A DNA stretch of 44,252 nt from NCBI GenBank assembly GCA_000415505.1, contig KE354232.1:1-44252 (forward strand), written 5' to 3'. The position numbers and the translations under genes were made by a program. Under the pieces are notes generated by a model. It was not told the DNA's origin and made no database searches. It saw only the letters and a list, made by a program, of their open reading frames with translations. The stretch's first letter is position 1. The number at the start of each line of letters is the position of its first letter. The stretch comes from Streptomyces afghaniensis 772 (GTDB lineage Bacteria; Actinomycetota; Actinomycetes; Streptomycetales; Streptomycetaceae). This document shows positions 1 through 9,069 of the stretch, piece by piece.

Positions 1-201
1 CTTGCGGAAGGCGGCCATCGCCGCGGCCTCACCGGGGAGTTCGTCGCTGGTCGGCGGGGGTGCGGCGGAGAGCGCGCGGAGCGCTGCGGCGAGCCGTTCG
101 GCCTCGGCCCGGGAGGCGCCGTCGACAGCTTCGGGTGGCTCTCCGCTCAGCAAACGCTCCGCCGTTTCGCGGTCCAGCCACCTGTACTGCTCGTCGGCCA
201 T
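1..201 (-). CDS. Anti-sigma-like protein, partial (N-terminus only)
   Basis: The first 67 codons of a minus-strand gene that runs off the left edge. It starts ATG at 201, and that A is shared with the TGA stop of the sigma factor upstream, so the two are translationally coupled. The visible part is a soluble, acidic, Ala/Glu-rich helical stretch (MADEQYRWLDRETAERLL) with no membrane segment yet. I infer an anti-sigma factor from its position directly after an ECF sigma gene and from the parallel sigma/membrane-protein pair at 1339-3080. No zinc-binding anti-sigma motif (HxxxCxxC) is visible in this fragment, so the role rests on context. Confidence 0.6.
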   Translation of the reverse strand, partial: MADEQYRWLDRETAERLLSGEPPEAVDGASRAEAERLAAALRALSAAPPPTSDELPGEAAAMAAFRK

Positions 202-944
202 CACACATCCTTCTGCGTCCGCGCGACGCTTTGCGTCACACGTGCGGACGCCATGGCACCGCCGCGCGGTTCTCGCTGGGGCGGCAGGGCGTCGAGGACT
301 CCGGCGGATTCCGGATCGGCCTCCGGATCGTCGCCGAGCAGCTCGGCGAGCCGCTTCAGGCCCCGGTGGGCCGCCGTGCGTACGGCGCCCGGGCGCTTGC
401 CGAGGGTCTCGGCGGCGGTCTTCGCGTCGAGCCCCACCACCACGCGCAGCACGACCGCCTCCGCCTGGTCCTGCGGCAGCCGGGAGATCAGGGAGAACGT
501 GCCGTCGGTGGCGAGTGCTTCGATGGCCTCGTCGGCGGTGTCGGACTCGGCGGCCCGGCCGGTCAGTTCCGTCTCGTCGCCGCCGATCGCGGGCCGGCGG
601 CCGCGCATGCGTATGTGATCCAGCGCACGGTTGCGGGCGATACGGGCGGCCCAGCCGCGGAAGCGGTCCGCGTCACCGGTGAACCGCTCCAGGTCCCGGG
701 CGATCTGCAACCAGGCCTCGGAGGTCACGTCCTCGGCGTCGGGGTCGCCGACCAGCGTCCGTACGTACCCGAGCAGCCGCGGGTGCACGGCCCGGTACAC
801 AGTCCGGAACGCGGTTTCGTCTCCGTCCTGTGCCGCGCGCACCGCGGCGGTCAGCTCCGCGTCGTCCCCCAGCACCGCGCGCCCTTCTGCGCCTGAGCCG
901 GCGCCGCTTTCGCGGACCGGGTTCTCGCCGTCGTGGTTCCTCAA
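201..944 (-). CDS. ECF-family RNA polymerase sigma factor
   Basis: ECF (group IV) sigma factor, up to 247 aa. Region 2 is seen as DETAFRTVYRAVHPRLLGYVR followed by GDPDAEDVTSEAWLQIARDL and FRGWAARIARNRALDHIR. Region 4 is seen as SRLPQDQAEAVVLRVVVGLD then TLGKRPGAVRTAAHRGLKRL, the -35 recognition helix-turn-helix. The longest frame starts at a TTG (944) with no clear ribosome site. A GTG at 875 would give an N-terminus the same length as its neighbour paralogue (2463-3080) and may be the true start. The stop overlaps the start of the presumed anti-sigma gene. It is strongly similar to the second sigma factor over the whole length, which suggests tandem duplication. Confidence 0.92.
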   Translation of the reverse strand: MRNHDGENPVRESGAGSGAEGRAVLGDDAELTAAVRAAQDGDETAFRTVYRAVHPRLLGYVRTLVGDPDAEDVTSEAWLQIARDLERFTGDADRFRGWAARIARNRALDHIRMRGRRPAIGGDETELTGRAAESDTADEAIEALATDGTFSLISRLPQDQAEAVVLRVVVGLDAKTAAETLGKRPGAVRTAAHRGLKRLAELLGDDPEADPESAGVLDALPPQREPRGGAMASARVTQSVARTQKDV

Positions 945-949
945 TTGAT

Positions 950-1010
950 GGTTGCGGTGTGATCACCGCAAGTGGTTGCGGTGTGATGACCGCAGGTGGT
1001 TGCGGTGGTC
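950..1010. repeat. 24-bp tandem repeat containing inverted repeats, candidate operator
   Basis: Two full 24-bp units (950-973 and 974-997) plus a partial third (998 onward), each beginning GGTTGCGGTG. Unit 1 contains a perfect inverted repeat, TTGCGGTG-TGAT-CACCGCAA (952-971). Unit 2 keeps the 6-bp core TGCGGT/ACCGCA. The array ends only a few bases upstream of the possible TTG start of the sigma gene, where a promoter or operator is expected. A role in regulator binding is inference. Confidence 0.55.
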
Positions 1011-1143
1011 TTGGTGCCTCCGCGTTGGCGCGAAAGGCACGTTACGACCTGAAACCACTCCCCGTCCATGTCCGCCCAGGATGCAACTAAGCCGTGACAC
1101 GGTGGGGTGTGACAGAAAACGCACCCCGGGCGCTGTAGGTAGT

Positions 1144-1164
1144 ACGGGCCGCCGCGCGGCCCGT
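1144..1164 (-). terminator. GC-rich hairpin downstream of the anti-sigma gene
   Basis: Perfect 9-bp inverted repeat with a 3-nt loop, about 175 bp past the stop of the minus-strand gene ending at 1339. No T-run follows, as is common for Streptomyces terminators. Confidence 0.35.
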
Positions 1165-1338
1165 GCCGCGCGACGGCCGGGGCCTCTCCTGTGGGGGGTG
1201 GCGGCCTCGGCCGTTGCCATGGCGGGACCCACCGGTGACGTGGCGAGGCGGCCGGGCACCTGCGCGATACGGCCTGGCACCCGGGCGGTGCGGCCGGGCG
1301 TGGACACGTGACTCTCTGGCTCCTGATGCCGAATTCTG

Positions 1339-2291
1339 CTACGGACGGCGGTCATTGGGCTGGGCGGGCTTGCCCTTGGCCCCGGCCGAGGTGCCGTCGG
1401 CGGGGTCGTCCCCGCCGTTGCGCGCGGCTCCCGATCCGTTCTCCGCGTTGCCCGCGCCGCTGTCCGCGTTGCCCGAGCCGCTGTCCGCGTTGCCGGGCCC
1501 GCTGTCCGCGTTGCCCGAGCCGTTGTCCGCGCCGGCGGCACCGGAGGCGCCTTCGCTCTTCTCCGGTCGTGCGGTGCTGCCGGGCTTCGCCTTCGCCCGG
1601 GCCAGTTGCTCGGCGCAGTACGCCGTGACGTTCCTCTCACCGCCCGCGGCCTCGACGAGGCGCTTCCAGGCCGTCGCGTCCATGGCCTTGCCCCGGCCGT
1701 CGGCCTGCTCGTAGGCACGGCAGTGGGCCTCGGTGTCCCGGGAGGGGGCGGGGCGGTCCGGGCGTGCGGACGCGGAACCGGACGGAGTGCCGGTGGCCCC
1801 GCCCGCCGAGGCGCCGGGGGCGCGGGTGGCGGCGGGCGGGCGACCGCGGTCACCGGCACCGTCCGTGGAGCCCACCGAGCCGATCGCCGCGACCGCGACC
1901 CGCCCAGCGTGAGACTGGCGAGCAGCACGGAGAGCGTGGCCTTCAGCGAACGCCCCGGATACCGCCGCTCCCGGGGCCGCCAGTCGTCGCGGCGGCGAGT
2001 GCGGGCCCGGTGCACGCCGGCGTCCCGGGCGGCCAGGAACGCGGCCACAGCCCGCTGCTCGGCCTCGGCGTCGATCCGGTCCCGGACCAGCGCGGTCACG
2101 AGCAGCGCCTCCAGCTCGGCTTCGTCGAAGACGTGCCGGGCGCCGAGGCCCGGGCTGTCGAAGCCGGCCGTCCCGCGGTGGCCGGGCAGCCGGCCGTCGG
2201 CGTCACGCGCCGCCCGGTGGTCGCAGGCGGAGCCCCCAGGGTGCACACGCCGACGGCCCGGAAACCCGCCGCCGCTCCGATGGTCACCCAT
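1339..2291 (-). CDS. Membrane anti-sigma-like protein (frame break near 1900)
   Basis: About 317 aa once a missing base is restored. The N-terminal half reads from ATG 2291 (MGDHRSGGGF) through a soluble helical segment (FDEAELEALLVTALVRDRID) and a basic stretch to a membrane segment (SLKATLSVLLASLTLGG). The frame then breaks at about 1898-1906, where GGCGGGTC should be GGCGGGGTC to continue VAVAAIGSVG into the second frame. The extracellular part is low in complexity: Pro/Ala/Gly-rich, a small domain with two Cys (AHCRAYEQ, TAYCAEQL), then five 7-residue GNADSGx repeats. It lies just downstream of the sigma factor at 2463-3080. One membrane span next to an ECF sigma gene fits an anti-sigma role, but no ZAS motif is seen. 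The break is probably a sequencing error. Confidence 0.7.
1438..1533. repeat. 21-bp tandem coding repeat
   Basis: About five near-identical 21-bp units (core gctgtccgcgttgcc) encode a GNADSGx heptapeptide repeat in the C-terminal tail of the anti-sigma-like protein. Such a tail is probably disordered and surface-exposed. Confidence 0.7.
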
Positions 2292-2466
2292 GTCCTGTTC
2301 CGTCCCTGCTCGATCCACGCGTCCCGCGGTGCCCGCCGGGTCCATACGACCCGGCCGGCCCGGCCGACCGGCCCGGCATTCCGGGTCCGATCCATACGTA
2401 TCGTTCGTCCGCCCTGTTCAGGGCACCGGACCCGGCGACGCCGCCCGGCCAGCCGGCATCGTTCAT
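2284..2466 (-). CDS. Possible 60-aa ORF between sigma and anti-sigma genes
   Basis: The ATG at 2466 overlaps the sigma-factor stop (ATGA) and the frame ends at 2284 inside the start region of the membrane protein. The product (MNDAGWPGGVAGSG...) is Gly-rich with no recognised domain. Third-position GC is lower than in neighbouring genes. It could be a small coupled protein, or the true N-terminus of the anti-sigma protein if another base is missing here. Low confidence. Confidence 0.25.
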   Translation of the reverse strand: MNDAGWPGGVAGSGALNRADERYVWIGPGMPGRSAGPAGSYGPGGHRGTRGSSRDGTGHG

Positions 2467-3080
2467 TTCGACTCCCCCAGCGTCCGGGGAGCCTCATCCG
2501 TCACACCCTCTGCGCCCAGCCGGGTGGCGAGGCGTTTCAGGCCCCGGTACGCGGCCGTCCGCACGGCACCCGGCCGCTTGCCCAGGACCCGGGCGGCGGC
2601 GGGTCCGTCCAGCCCCACCACGACACGCAGCAGCACGGCCTCGGCCTGGTCCTGCGGCAGGCCCCCGACCAGCCGCAGCGCCTGCTCGGTGGACATGGCC
2701 TCCAGCGCCTGGTCGTGCGTGCTGTGCGGCCCGGGCAGGTCCAGGACGTCCTGCTCCAGCGCGGACGACCTCGGCCGTACGCGCTGGCGGCGCAGGTGGT
2801 CCAGCGCCCGGTGCCGGGCGATGGTCGCCGTCCAGCCGCGGAACCCGGCCCCGTCGCCCTTGAACCGTCCCAGGTCCCGGGCGATCTCCAGCCAGGCGTC
2901 GGAGGCCACGTCCTCCGCGTCGTCCCCGACCAGTCCGCGCAGATAGCCGAGCAGCCCGGGCTGCACGATCCGGTAGGCGACCGCGAAGGCCGCCTCGTCA
3001 CCGTCCTGAGCCCGCTCGACGGCCTCGCCCAGTTCCCCGTCACGAGCCTGCGCGCGCCGGGGTTCCTCTCGCTGGCCCAA
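2463..3080 (-). CDS. ECF-family RNA polymerase sigma factor (second copy)
   Basis: 205 aa. Region 2 is visible as DEAAFAVAYRIVQPGLLGYLR, DAEDVASDAWLEIARDL and FRGWTATIARHRALDHLR. Region 4 is GGLPQDQAEAVLLRVVVGLD and VLGKRPGAVRTAAYRGLKRL. The start is a TTG at 3080 preceded by GAGGA at 6-nt spacing. It is a close paralogue of the sigma factor at 201-944; both share the unusual LPQDQAEAV and GKRPGAVRTAA signatures. Its promoter lies in the 200-bp gap facing the divergent amidase gene. The presumed anti-sigma partner is the membrane protein immediately downstream. Confidence 0.92.
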   Translation of the reverse strand: MGQREEPRRAQARDGELGEAVERAQDGDEAAFAVAYRIVQPGLLGYLRGLVGDDAEDVASDAWLEIARDLGRFKGDGAGFRGWTATIARHRALDHLRRQRVRPRSSALEQDVLDLPGPHSTHDQALEAMSTEQALRLVGGLPQDQAEAVLLRVVVGLDGPAAARVLGKRPGAVRTAAYRGLKRLATRLGAEGVTDEAPRTLGESK

Positions 3081-3281
3081 GAACCGTCCTCGTCCGTACT
3101 GATTTGCCCTCCACGATCATCAGCGCCGGACTACGGAGAAGTGTCACAGCAGACGTGGGCTCCGGCCCGGTAGGACGCGGCATCGACACAACCGGGTGAC
3201 GTTTGGCCATAGCTGTGCGCTGGGTGAATGGCATCTGTGTGACAGCGGGTGCGAATGTGACCAGTTCTAGGGGTGGGGTAG

Positions 3282-6001
3282 TTGAGTCCTCGCAGTACGC
3301 GTGCGTACAAACCGCTCAGTCTGAAGAGACGGGCGTGGCTGACCATCGGCGCCGTGGTCCTGAGCGGAGCAGGGGTCGTCACGTACGCGATGGCTGATCC
3401 GCCCGGCGGTCCCGGCGGCGCGTCCCAGAGCCGCAAGCCGGCCGTCCACACCGTGAAGCTCGAGGAGAAGGGCTCCGGGCGCAAGGGCCTGGGCAAACAG
3501 GACACGGACCGGTTCAGCGCGGTACTGCTGACCTGGAACGACCCGGACGCCCGGGTCCGGGGCACGGCCGAGGTGCGGACCAGGGATCTGGAGAGCCGGC
3601 GCTGGTCGGGCTGGCAGAAGCTGGCGGCCGACCCCAGCCAGGCCGACGGCGCGGAAGGCGAGCGGGCCGCGCTGCGCGGTGGCACCGAGTCCCTCTGGAC
3701 CGGCGACGCGGACGGCGTCGAGGTGCGGGTCGTGAACGCGGACGGCACGGAGGCGGGCGGTCAGCCCGCCGGCATGGACGTGAAGCTCCTCGACCCGGGC
3801 ACCGACCCGAAGGGCGCCATCCGGCCCGCGGCCTACGCCGAGGAGACCCCCACCCCGACGACGGAGCCGACGGCCCCCACCCAGACCCCGACGACTCCCA
3901 CCGAGGCCCCGACGGAGACGGCCACCCCGACCGAGACGGCCACGCCGACAGGCACCCCCGGCGACACGGCGTCCCCGACCACGTCCGCGTCTCCCACCAC
4001 ACCCGCGTCCCCCACCCCGACGGCATCCCCCTCCCGACGCCCACGGTCCCCGCGCCCCGCCCCTCCACCGTCGTCAAGCCGCCGGTCATCACGCAGGCCG
4101 AATGGGGCGCCTCCACGGACTACGACGGCACACCGGCCTACGGCACCGAGATCAAGGCCGCCGTCGTCCACCACACCGGCATGGACAGCGACAACACCCT
4201 GTCCTGCGCGCAGTCCCGGGCCCGAATGCGCTCCATCCAGCAGGAGCACTTCGCCCGCGGCTACTACGACATCGGCTACAACTTCGTCGTCGACAAGTGC
4301 GGCCAGATCTTCGAGGGCCGCAGCGGCGGCATGGACCTGCCGGTCACCGGCGCCCACGACGTCGGCTTCAACACCGACACCGTCGGCATCTCCTACATCG
4401 GCAACTTCGAGAAGGCCCGGCCGAGCCGCGCCGCGCTCGACGCGATCTCCCGTCTGGTCGCCTGGAAGTTCGGCATGTACGGCATCGACCCGACCGGCAA
4501 GGTGACGCTCACCTCCGGCAGCCCGGCCGGCCAGGACGGCAACAAGGTCGACAAGGGCGTCTCGATCACCCTGCCCCGGGTCTTCGGCCACCGGGACACC
4601 AACGCCACCGCCTGCCCCGGCGCGAACCTCTACTCCCAGCTCTCCCGCATCGCCCAGGTCGCCAAGACCCCGGGCATCTCGCACGCCCTCGCCACCTCCG
4701 ACTACAACCGCGACGGCCTCACCGACCTGGTCGCGGGCACGCCCAAGGCGCTGAGCGGCGGCGGCACCGTCACCGTCGTCCCGGGCGGCATCGACGGCCC
4801 GGTCACCGCCGCCAAGGTGACGCTCAGCCAGAGCAGCCCGGGCGTGCCCGGCTCCCACGAGCCCGGCGACGGCTTCGGCACGTCCACCGCGTGGGGCGAC
4901 GTCAACGGCGACGGCTACGCCGACCTCGCGATCGGCGCACCAGGCGAGGACGACACCAGCGGCCACGCCGACCGCGGCGCTGTCACGGTGATGTACGGTC
5001 CCGCCCTCGACACCGGCTTCTCCTACACCACGTCAGGAGTCACCTCGACGGGCGCCAAACTCGGCTCCACGGTCGCCGTCGGCGACTTCAACGGCGACGG
5101 CAAGGCGGACGTCTTCTCCGCCGGCACCGGCAGGGGCGGCAACTGGAACGCCCGGCTGACGGGCGGCGCCACCAAGTACGGCACGCTCACCACGGCCACG
5201 GGCGCCGTCTCCTACCTCGACGCCGCGACCGGCGACTTCAACCGGGACGGCTACGCGGACATCGCCCTGAACTACCGCGACACCGGCGGCATCGGCCGGG
5301 TCGTCCGCTTCGCGGGCTCCGCGACCGGTCTGACCAAGGTGGGCGTCATCTCCGTCAAGGGCGGCCGCTCCCTCGCCGCCGGTGACATCAACGGCAACGG
5401 CTACGACGACATCGTCATCGGCCAGCCGGTCGCGTCCGAGTCCGGCGGGAAGTCCGGCGGCCAGATCACCATGGTCCCGGGCACGGCCACGGGCTTCACG
5501 ACCACCGGCATGACCGTGATCCACCAGGACACGGCGTACGTGCCGGGCGGCAACGAGTCCGGTGACGCCCTCGGCACCTCCGTCTCGGTCGGCGACTACA
5601 ACGCCGACGGTTACGCGGACGCCCTCGCGGGCGCCCCGGGCGAAGACCTGACCCGGGACGGCGTCAACCGCGCCGACGCGGGCGACGCGATCCTCGTCAA
5701 GGGCACCGCGTCCGGTCTGACCGGCTCCGGCTCGGTGGGGATCTCGCAGGACACCTCCGGCGTCCCGGGCTCGACGGAGACCGGCGACCGCTTCGGCTCG
5801 TCGGTGTCGCTGACGGACCTGTCCGGCTACGGCCGGGCGGACCTCACGTTCGGCGCCGACGGCGAGGACGGGGGCGACGGCGTCCTGCTGTACCTGCCGA
5901 GCAACAGCACCGGCCTCGGTTACGCCGACTCCGTCGTCTTCGGCAAGTCCACGCTGGGCACCCCGACGGACGCTCACCTGGGCCAGACGCTGACGCCGTG
6001 A
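3282..6001 (+). CDS. Secreted PGRP-type N-acetylmuramoyl-L-alanine amidase with FG-GAP repeats (frame break near 4030)
   Basis: About 906 aa after restoring one base. It starts at TTG 3282 (MSPRSTRAYKPLSL), with a signal segment RRAWLTIGAVVLSGAGVVTYAMA. A domain of about 150 residues is shared with the next gene (FSAVLLTWNDPDARVRGTAEVRT), followed by a long Thr/Pro linker. The frame breaks in the C-run at about 4027-4035 (five C where six are needed). Then comes the amidase_2/PGRP domain: WGAS, VVHHTGMD with the first zinc His, YYDIGYNFVVDKCG with the catalytic Tyr, and GHRDTNATACPG with the second His and the Cys ligand. From about 4690 seven FG-GAP (integrin-alpha-like, calcium-binding) repeats follow, each with a DxNxDGxxD core. 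Predicted role: cutting the MurNAc-L-Ala bond in peptidoglycan outside the cell. Confidence 0.88.
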
Positions 6002-6020
6002 CAACTCGACCGGTCCTCGG

Positions 6021-6053
6021 CCGTTCGCCGGATTTCTCCGGAAGACCGAACGG
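6021..6053 (+). terminator. Hairpin after the amidase gene
   Basis: Outer arms CCGTTCG/CGAACGG and inner arms CCGGA/TCCGG make a stacked stem-loop 20 bp past the stop codon. It lies just before the stronger hairpin at 6060-6089. Confidence 0.4.
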
Positions 6054-6059
6054 ACGGGT

Positions 6060-6089
6060 GGGCGATGGGGAAAGCCTCCCCCATCGCCC
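6060..6089 (+). terminator. Strong hairpin terminator between the amidase genes
   Basis: A perfect 11-bp stem GGGCGATGGGG (6060-6070) / CCCCATCGCCC (6079-6089) with an 8-nt loop, between the two amidase genes. The lack of a T-run is usual for Streptomyces. It suggests that the second gene has its own promoter or depends on read-through. Confidence 0.6.
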
Positions 6090-6115
6090 CCAAGAGGACC
6101 GGAATCGAGCCACGC

Positions 6116-7349
6116 ATGACACGCCTTCTGCTGCACACCGCCGTCGCCACCGCCCTGGCCGCCGGCACGCTCGGCCTGACCCAGCCCCGCCCGGACCTCC
6201 TCCTCCGACGGCGTGCACACCGTCCGGGTGCCGGACGGTGACCCGCACCAGCGGTCCCTCGCCCCGCGCACCACCGAGCCGTTCAGCATGATCGGTGTCA
6301 CCTGGGACGACCCGGACGCGGCCCTGGACGGCACCGCGCATGTGCGCACCCGCTCCCGCGAGAGCGGCGCATGGAGCGCGTGGCGCGCGCTCGACACCGA
6401 CGTCCGGACGCCCGAGACGGGCCCCGACCGCCACCGCGCCGGAGTCCGCGGCGGCACGCAGCCGCTGTGGACCGGGCCTTCGGACGGCGTCCAGGTGCGG
6501 GTGTCGGGCGGGCGGCTGCCCAAGGGGCTGCGCGTCGAACTGGTCGATCCGGACGGCGGGGCGGACGCCGTGCAGGCCACGGCCGTCGAACCGGACGTAG
6601 TGGAACCGGGCGTCGTCGAACCGGCCGCCGGTGCGCCCCACGCCGAACGTCCCGCCGTCACGTCGCGTTCCGCCTGGGGCGCCGACGAGTCCCTGGTGAA
6701 GGACCCGCCCACCTACACCACCGACACCAAGGCGATGTTCGTCCACCACACGGCGGGCACCAACGACTACACCTGCGCCCAGTCGGCGTCGATCGTGCGC
6801 GGCGTGTTCCTCTACCACGTGCAGAGCAACGGCTGGAACGACATCGGCTACCACTTCCTCGTCGACAAGTGCGGCACGGTCTTCGAGGGCCGTGCGGGCG
6901 GCATGGACAAGCCCGTCCTCGGCGCGCACACCTACGGTTTCAACACCGCCACCAGCAGCGTCTCGGTGCTCGGCGACTACAGCAAGACGACCGCGAACAC
7001 CGCCGTGCGCGAGTCGGTCGCCAAGGTCGCGGCCTGGAAGCTCGGCCTGTACGGCATCGACCCGACCGGCACGGTGGTGCTGACCGCCGGTGCCGACAAC
7101 GGCAAGTACAAGGCGGGCCAGAGGGCCACGCTGCACCGCATCTCCGGGCACCGCGACGGCTACCCGACCGAGTGTCCCGGCCGGCACCTCTACAGCGACC
7201 TGCCCGGGATCCGCACCCTCGCCGGGAAGGCCGCCAGGCCCGACGAGATGGCCGCGGGGCACGACGAGATGGCGACGGGGCCCGACGAGATGGCCGCGGA
7301 TCCGGTCGGTCCCGGAACCGAGGACACCACGGTGGCGTTCCCGCGCTGA
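6116..7349 (+). CDS. Secreted PGRP-type N-acetylmuramoyl-L-alanine amidase (frame break near 6180)
   Basis: About 410 aa if the signal peptide from ATG 6116 (MTRLLLHTAVATALAAGTLGL) is joined to the downstream frame by removing one base, or adding two, near 6175-6190. Without the correction the first usable start is GTG 6213, which would leave the enzyme without an export signal. The N-terminal domain (GVTWDDPDAALDGTAHVRTRS) matches the one in the preceding gene. The catalytic domain shows MFVHHTAGTND (zinc His), NDIGYHFLVDKCG (catalytic Tyr) and GHRDGYPTECPG (zinc His and Cys). The C-terminus has three copies of a (G/R)xDEMA repeat. It is a tandem paralogue of the 3282-6001 product lacking the FG-GAP domain. 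Confidence 0.85.
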
Positions 7350-7350
7350 G

Positions 7351-7746
7351 CTACCGCCGGGGCGCGGCCGTCGTCGCGTCCCGGCACAGCAGCCGCAGCG
7401 AGCCGTGCCCGGCGTAGCAGCGGCGGGCCTCGTCGATCGGGTCCCAGAGGCGCCCGTCGGGGGTGCGGATCCAGTGGTCGCCGCCCGTCGCCCACCACTC
7501 GGCCCCGGCCTGACGTGCCATCACCTCACCGGCGTAGGCCCCGAATCCGCGCAGCACCTCCTGCACGGCGGCGTACGGCGCTCCTTCCCGCCGTATCCCC
7601 TCGATCATCCGGTCGATGCTCCACAGGCTCTGTGCCGAGTAGTCGAGGCGCAGCCGTGCTCCCTCGCGCATCGTCGCCACCGTGTCCGCCGCCCACCGCA
7701 GCGGCTTCGCCGCGGCCGAGGGCCTGGTTTCCGCTTGAGTCGTCAC
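7351..7746 (-). CDS. Conserved hypothetical protein, 131 aa
   Basis: Starts at GTG 7746 (VTTQAETRPSAAAKPLRW). It is a soluble protein with no signal peptide or membrane span, rich in Arg and Trp, and contains LDYSAQSLWSIDRMIEGI and WIRTPDGRLWDPIDEARRC. I do not recognise a family with certainty. Its stop lies one base from the amidase stop, so the genes converge with no spacer. It is separated from the next minus-strand gene by about 150 bp. Confidence 0.7.
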   Translation of the reverse strand: MTTQAETRPSAAAKPLRWAADTVATMREGARLRLDYSAQSLWSIDRMIEGIRREGAPYAAVQEVLRGFGAYAGEVMARQAGAEWWATGGDHWIRTPDGRLWDPIDEARRCYAGHGSLRLLCRDATTAAPRR

Positions 7747-7900
7747 ACCCCGGAAAGCGCTGCGGCGTGGCGTTTCGTCACACGGAATCGGCGACTTCCC
7801 CGAAGCGGCGCAGGACCGCCCCACCTCGCCCAACGGACGGTCACAGGACTCTCCCAGGAACGGGGGTTTAGGCCGGTCAGGGAGCCGGGCGCGGTGTCCG

Positions 7901-8455
7901 TCAGGTCTGTTGCCGGCTCCGGCGCGAGACGACCGCGCGCAGCACCCGTCGCCCCTCGGTCGACACCTCCAGCGCCCGCCGCAGCCCGGCCGGGCCGTGT
8001 CCGGCCAGGACCTCCAGGACGGTGATCTGGCGGCGCAGTTCCGCGGCGACGAGCGGCGACATGCCCTCCGTACGGCCCTCGCGGCGCACGGCGACCGACG
8101 AGGCGTCGTCGGCCGCGGTGTCGAGGAGGCGGTGGATCTGGAGGGACGCGACGGAGCAGGCGTCGGCCCACACCCGCACCCCGCCGGGGGACCGCTCGGC
8201 GGGAGCGGCCTCGAGCATCCGGTGGGCGAGCACGATCGCCTCGTCCCCGGTACCGGCGGCGTCCAGCTTCTTGCGCACCTGCTCCAGCCCCTCACCCCAG
8301 TCGCCGCTGCCGGCGCCGTCGCTGAGGCTCGCCCACAGCGGCCGCAGGGTCTCGTCGTCGCCGCCCAGCAGGGGCACGCACCGATCCAGACAAGCCAGCC
8401 CGCTCGCGGCCAGCCCGCGTTCGTCGGCCTGTGCGATCAACTCCACCAGGCTCAT
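7901..8455 (-). CDS. Conserved hypothetical protein, 184 aa
   Basis: ATG 8455 (MSLVELIAQADERGL) follows a clear ribosome site, GGAGGGAGG, ending 5 nt upstream; a longer frame to 8512 lacks such a site. The product is acidic, helical and soluble, without signal peptide, membrane span or recognised catalytic motif. Notable parts are CLDRCVPLLGGDDETL, WADACSVASLQIHRLLD and a basic C-terminus (RRVLRAVVSRRSRQQ). Function unknown. Confidence 0.75.
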   Translation of the reverse strand: MSLVELIAQADERGLAASGLACLDRCVPLLGGDDETLRPLWASLSDGAGSGDWGEGLEQVRKKLDAAGTGDEAIVLAHRMLEAAPAERSPGGVRVWADACSVASLQIHRLLDTAADDASSVAVRREGRTEGMSPLVAAELRRQITVLEVLAGHGPAGLRRALEVSTEGRRVLRAVVSRRSRQQT

Positions 8456-8562
8456 CCACGCCTCCCTCCGCGGGCCTTGCAGGGGCCCTACCAGGCCGCT
8501 TCCGGCCCTCACCCCTCACGGAACCCGCACTTCCCCTTACTGCGCGCAACGGCCCCGGAACG

Positions 8563-9069
8563 TCACAGGGGCACGACGCCCAGTCGGTCGAGGAAGCGGA
8601 AGAAGAGGTTTTCGGCCAGCGGGTCGGGGTCTGAAGTGAGTACGTCCACAAGAGCGTCGGCGTTCACTTCGTGCCCGGCCTCGGCGGACCAGCGGACCGC
8701 GCGCTCGGCGGCGTCGCGGGGTTCGAGGAAGTAGTCCTCCAGAGTGAGGCCCTCCCGGTCGGCCCCCAGGTACCCGGCCATGGCGGCCCGGGCGAGGCAG
8801 GTCGTCCACGTCCCGCTCTCCGGCGCCGCGGCCTCCAGCACCACGCACTCGCTGTTCATGACGTACCCGAACAGCGCGGGCGCCCCGGTCTCCCGGGCGA
8901 GGGCGTTCATGTTCCCCACGTCGCCGTCGCTGCTCGGGTACTCCCAGACCTGCCACCCGCCCGGCGCCGAGGTGCGCCGCACCATCCCGTCCGTCACACC
9001 CGTCAGAGCGTCCAGCTCCGCCAGCGGCCGCTCCCCACGGCCCACGACGAAGTACCCCCAGTACCCCAT
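8563..9069 (-). CDS. Conserved hypothetical protein, 168 aa
   Basis: ATG 9069 (MGYWGYFVVGRGERPL) is preceded by GGGGGGAA at a suitable distance. It is a soluble alpha/beta protein rich in Trp and aromatic residues (WQVWEYPSSDGDVGNMNAL, GYLGADREGLTLEDYFLEPRDA). No signal peptide or catalytic motif is visible and I cannot assign a family. It is transcribed in the same direction as its neighbours, about 100 bp from each. Confidence 0.75.
   Translation of the reverse strand: MGYWGYFVVGRGERPLAELDALTGVTDGMVRRTSAPGGWQVWEYPSSDGDVGNMNALARETGAPALFGYVMNSECVVLEAAAPESGTWTTCLARAAMAGYLGADREGLTLEDYFLEPRDAAERAVRWSAEAGHEVNADALVDVLTSDPDPLAENLFFRFLDRLGVVPL

Larger units (their letters stand above)
945..1338. 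other. Intergenic region, 394 bp, promoter and repeats of the first sigma operon
   Basis: No gene is supported here. The part next to the sigma gene holds a 24-bp tandem repeat with internal inverted repeats (950-1010). At 1144-1164 lies a perfect 9-bp stem (ACGGGCCGC / GCGGCCCGT) with a 3-nt loop and no T-run, a possible terminator for the upstream anti-sigma gene. Around 1243-1305 there are three imperfect 21-bp repeats containing a cGGCCGGGCnn core. One frame stays open across this stretch but its amino-acid content is low-complexity and repeat-driven. Confidence 0.6.

Noticed and set aside
1438-1533. The 21-bp repeats as a CRISPR array
   Set aside because: They are contiguous with no spacers and encode a heptapeptide repeat in frame.
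963-2345. A single minus-strand frame of 460 codons across the anti-sigma region
   Set aside because: Only its first part (to about 1900) is the real gene. The rest is Arg/Pro-rich out-of-frame translation; conserved sequence continues in the neighbouring frame.
3833-4966. Minus-strand frame antisense to amidase 1
   Set aside because: Val/Gly/Ala-only composition produced by the strong third-position bias of the plus-strand gene.
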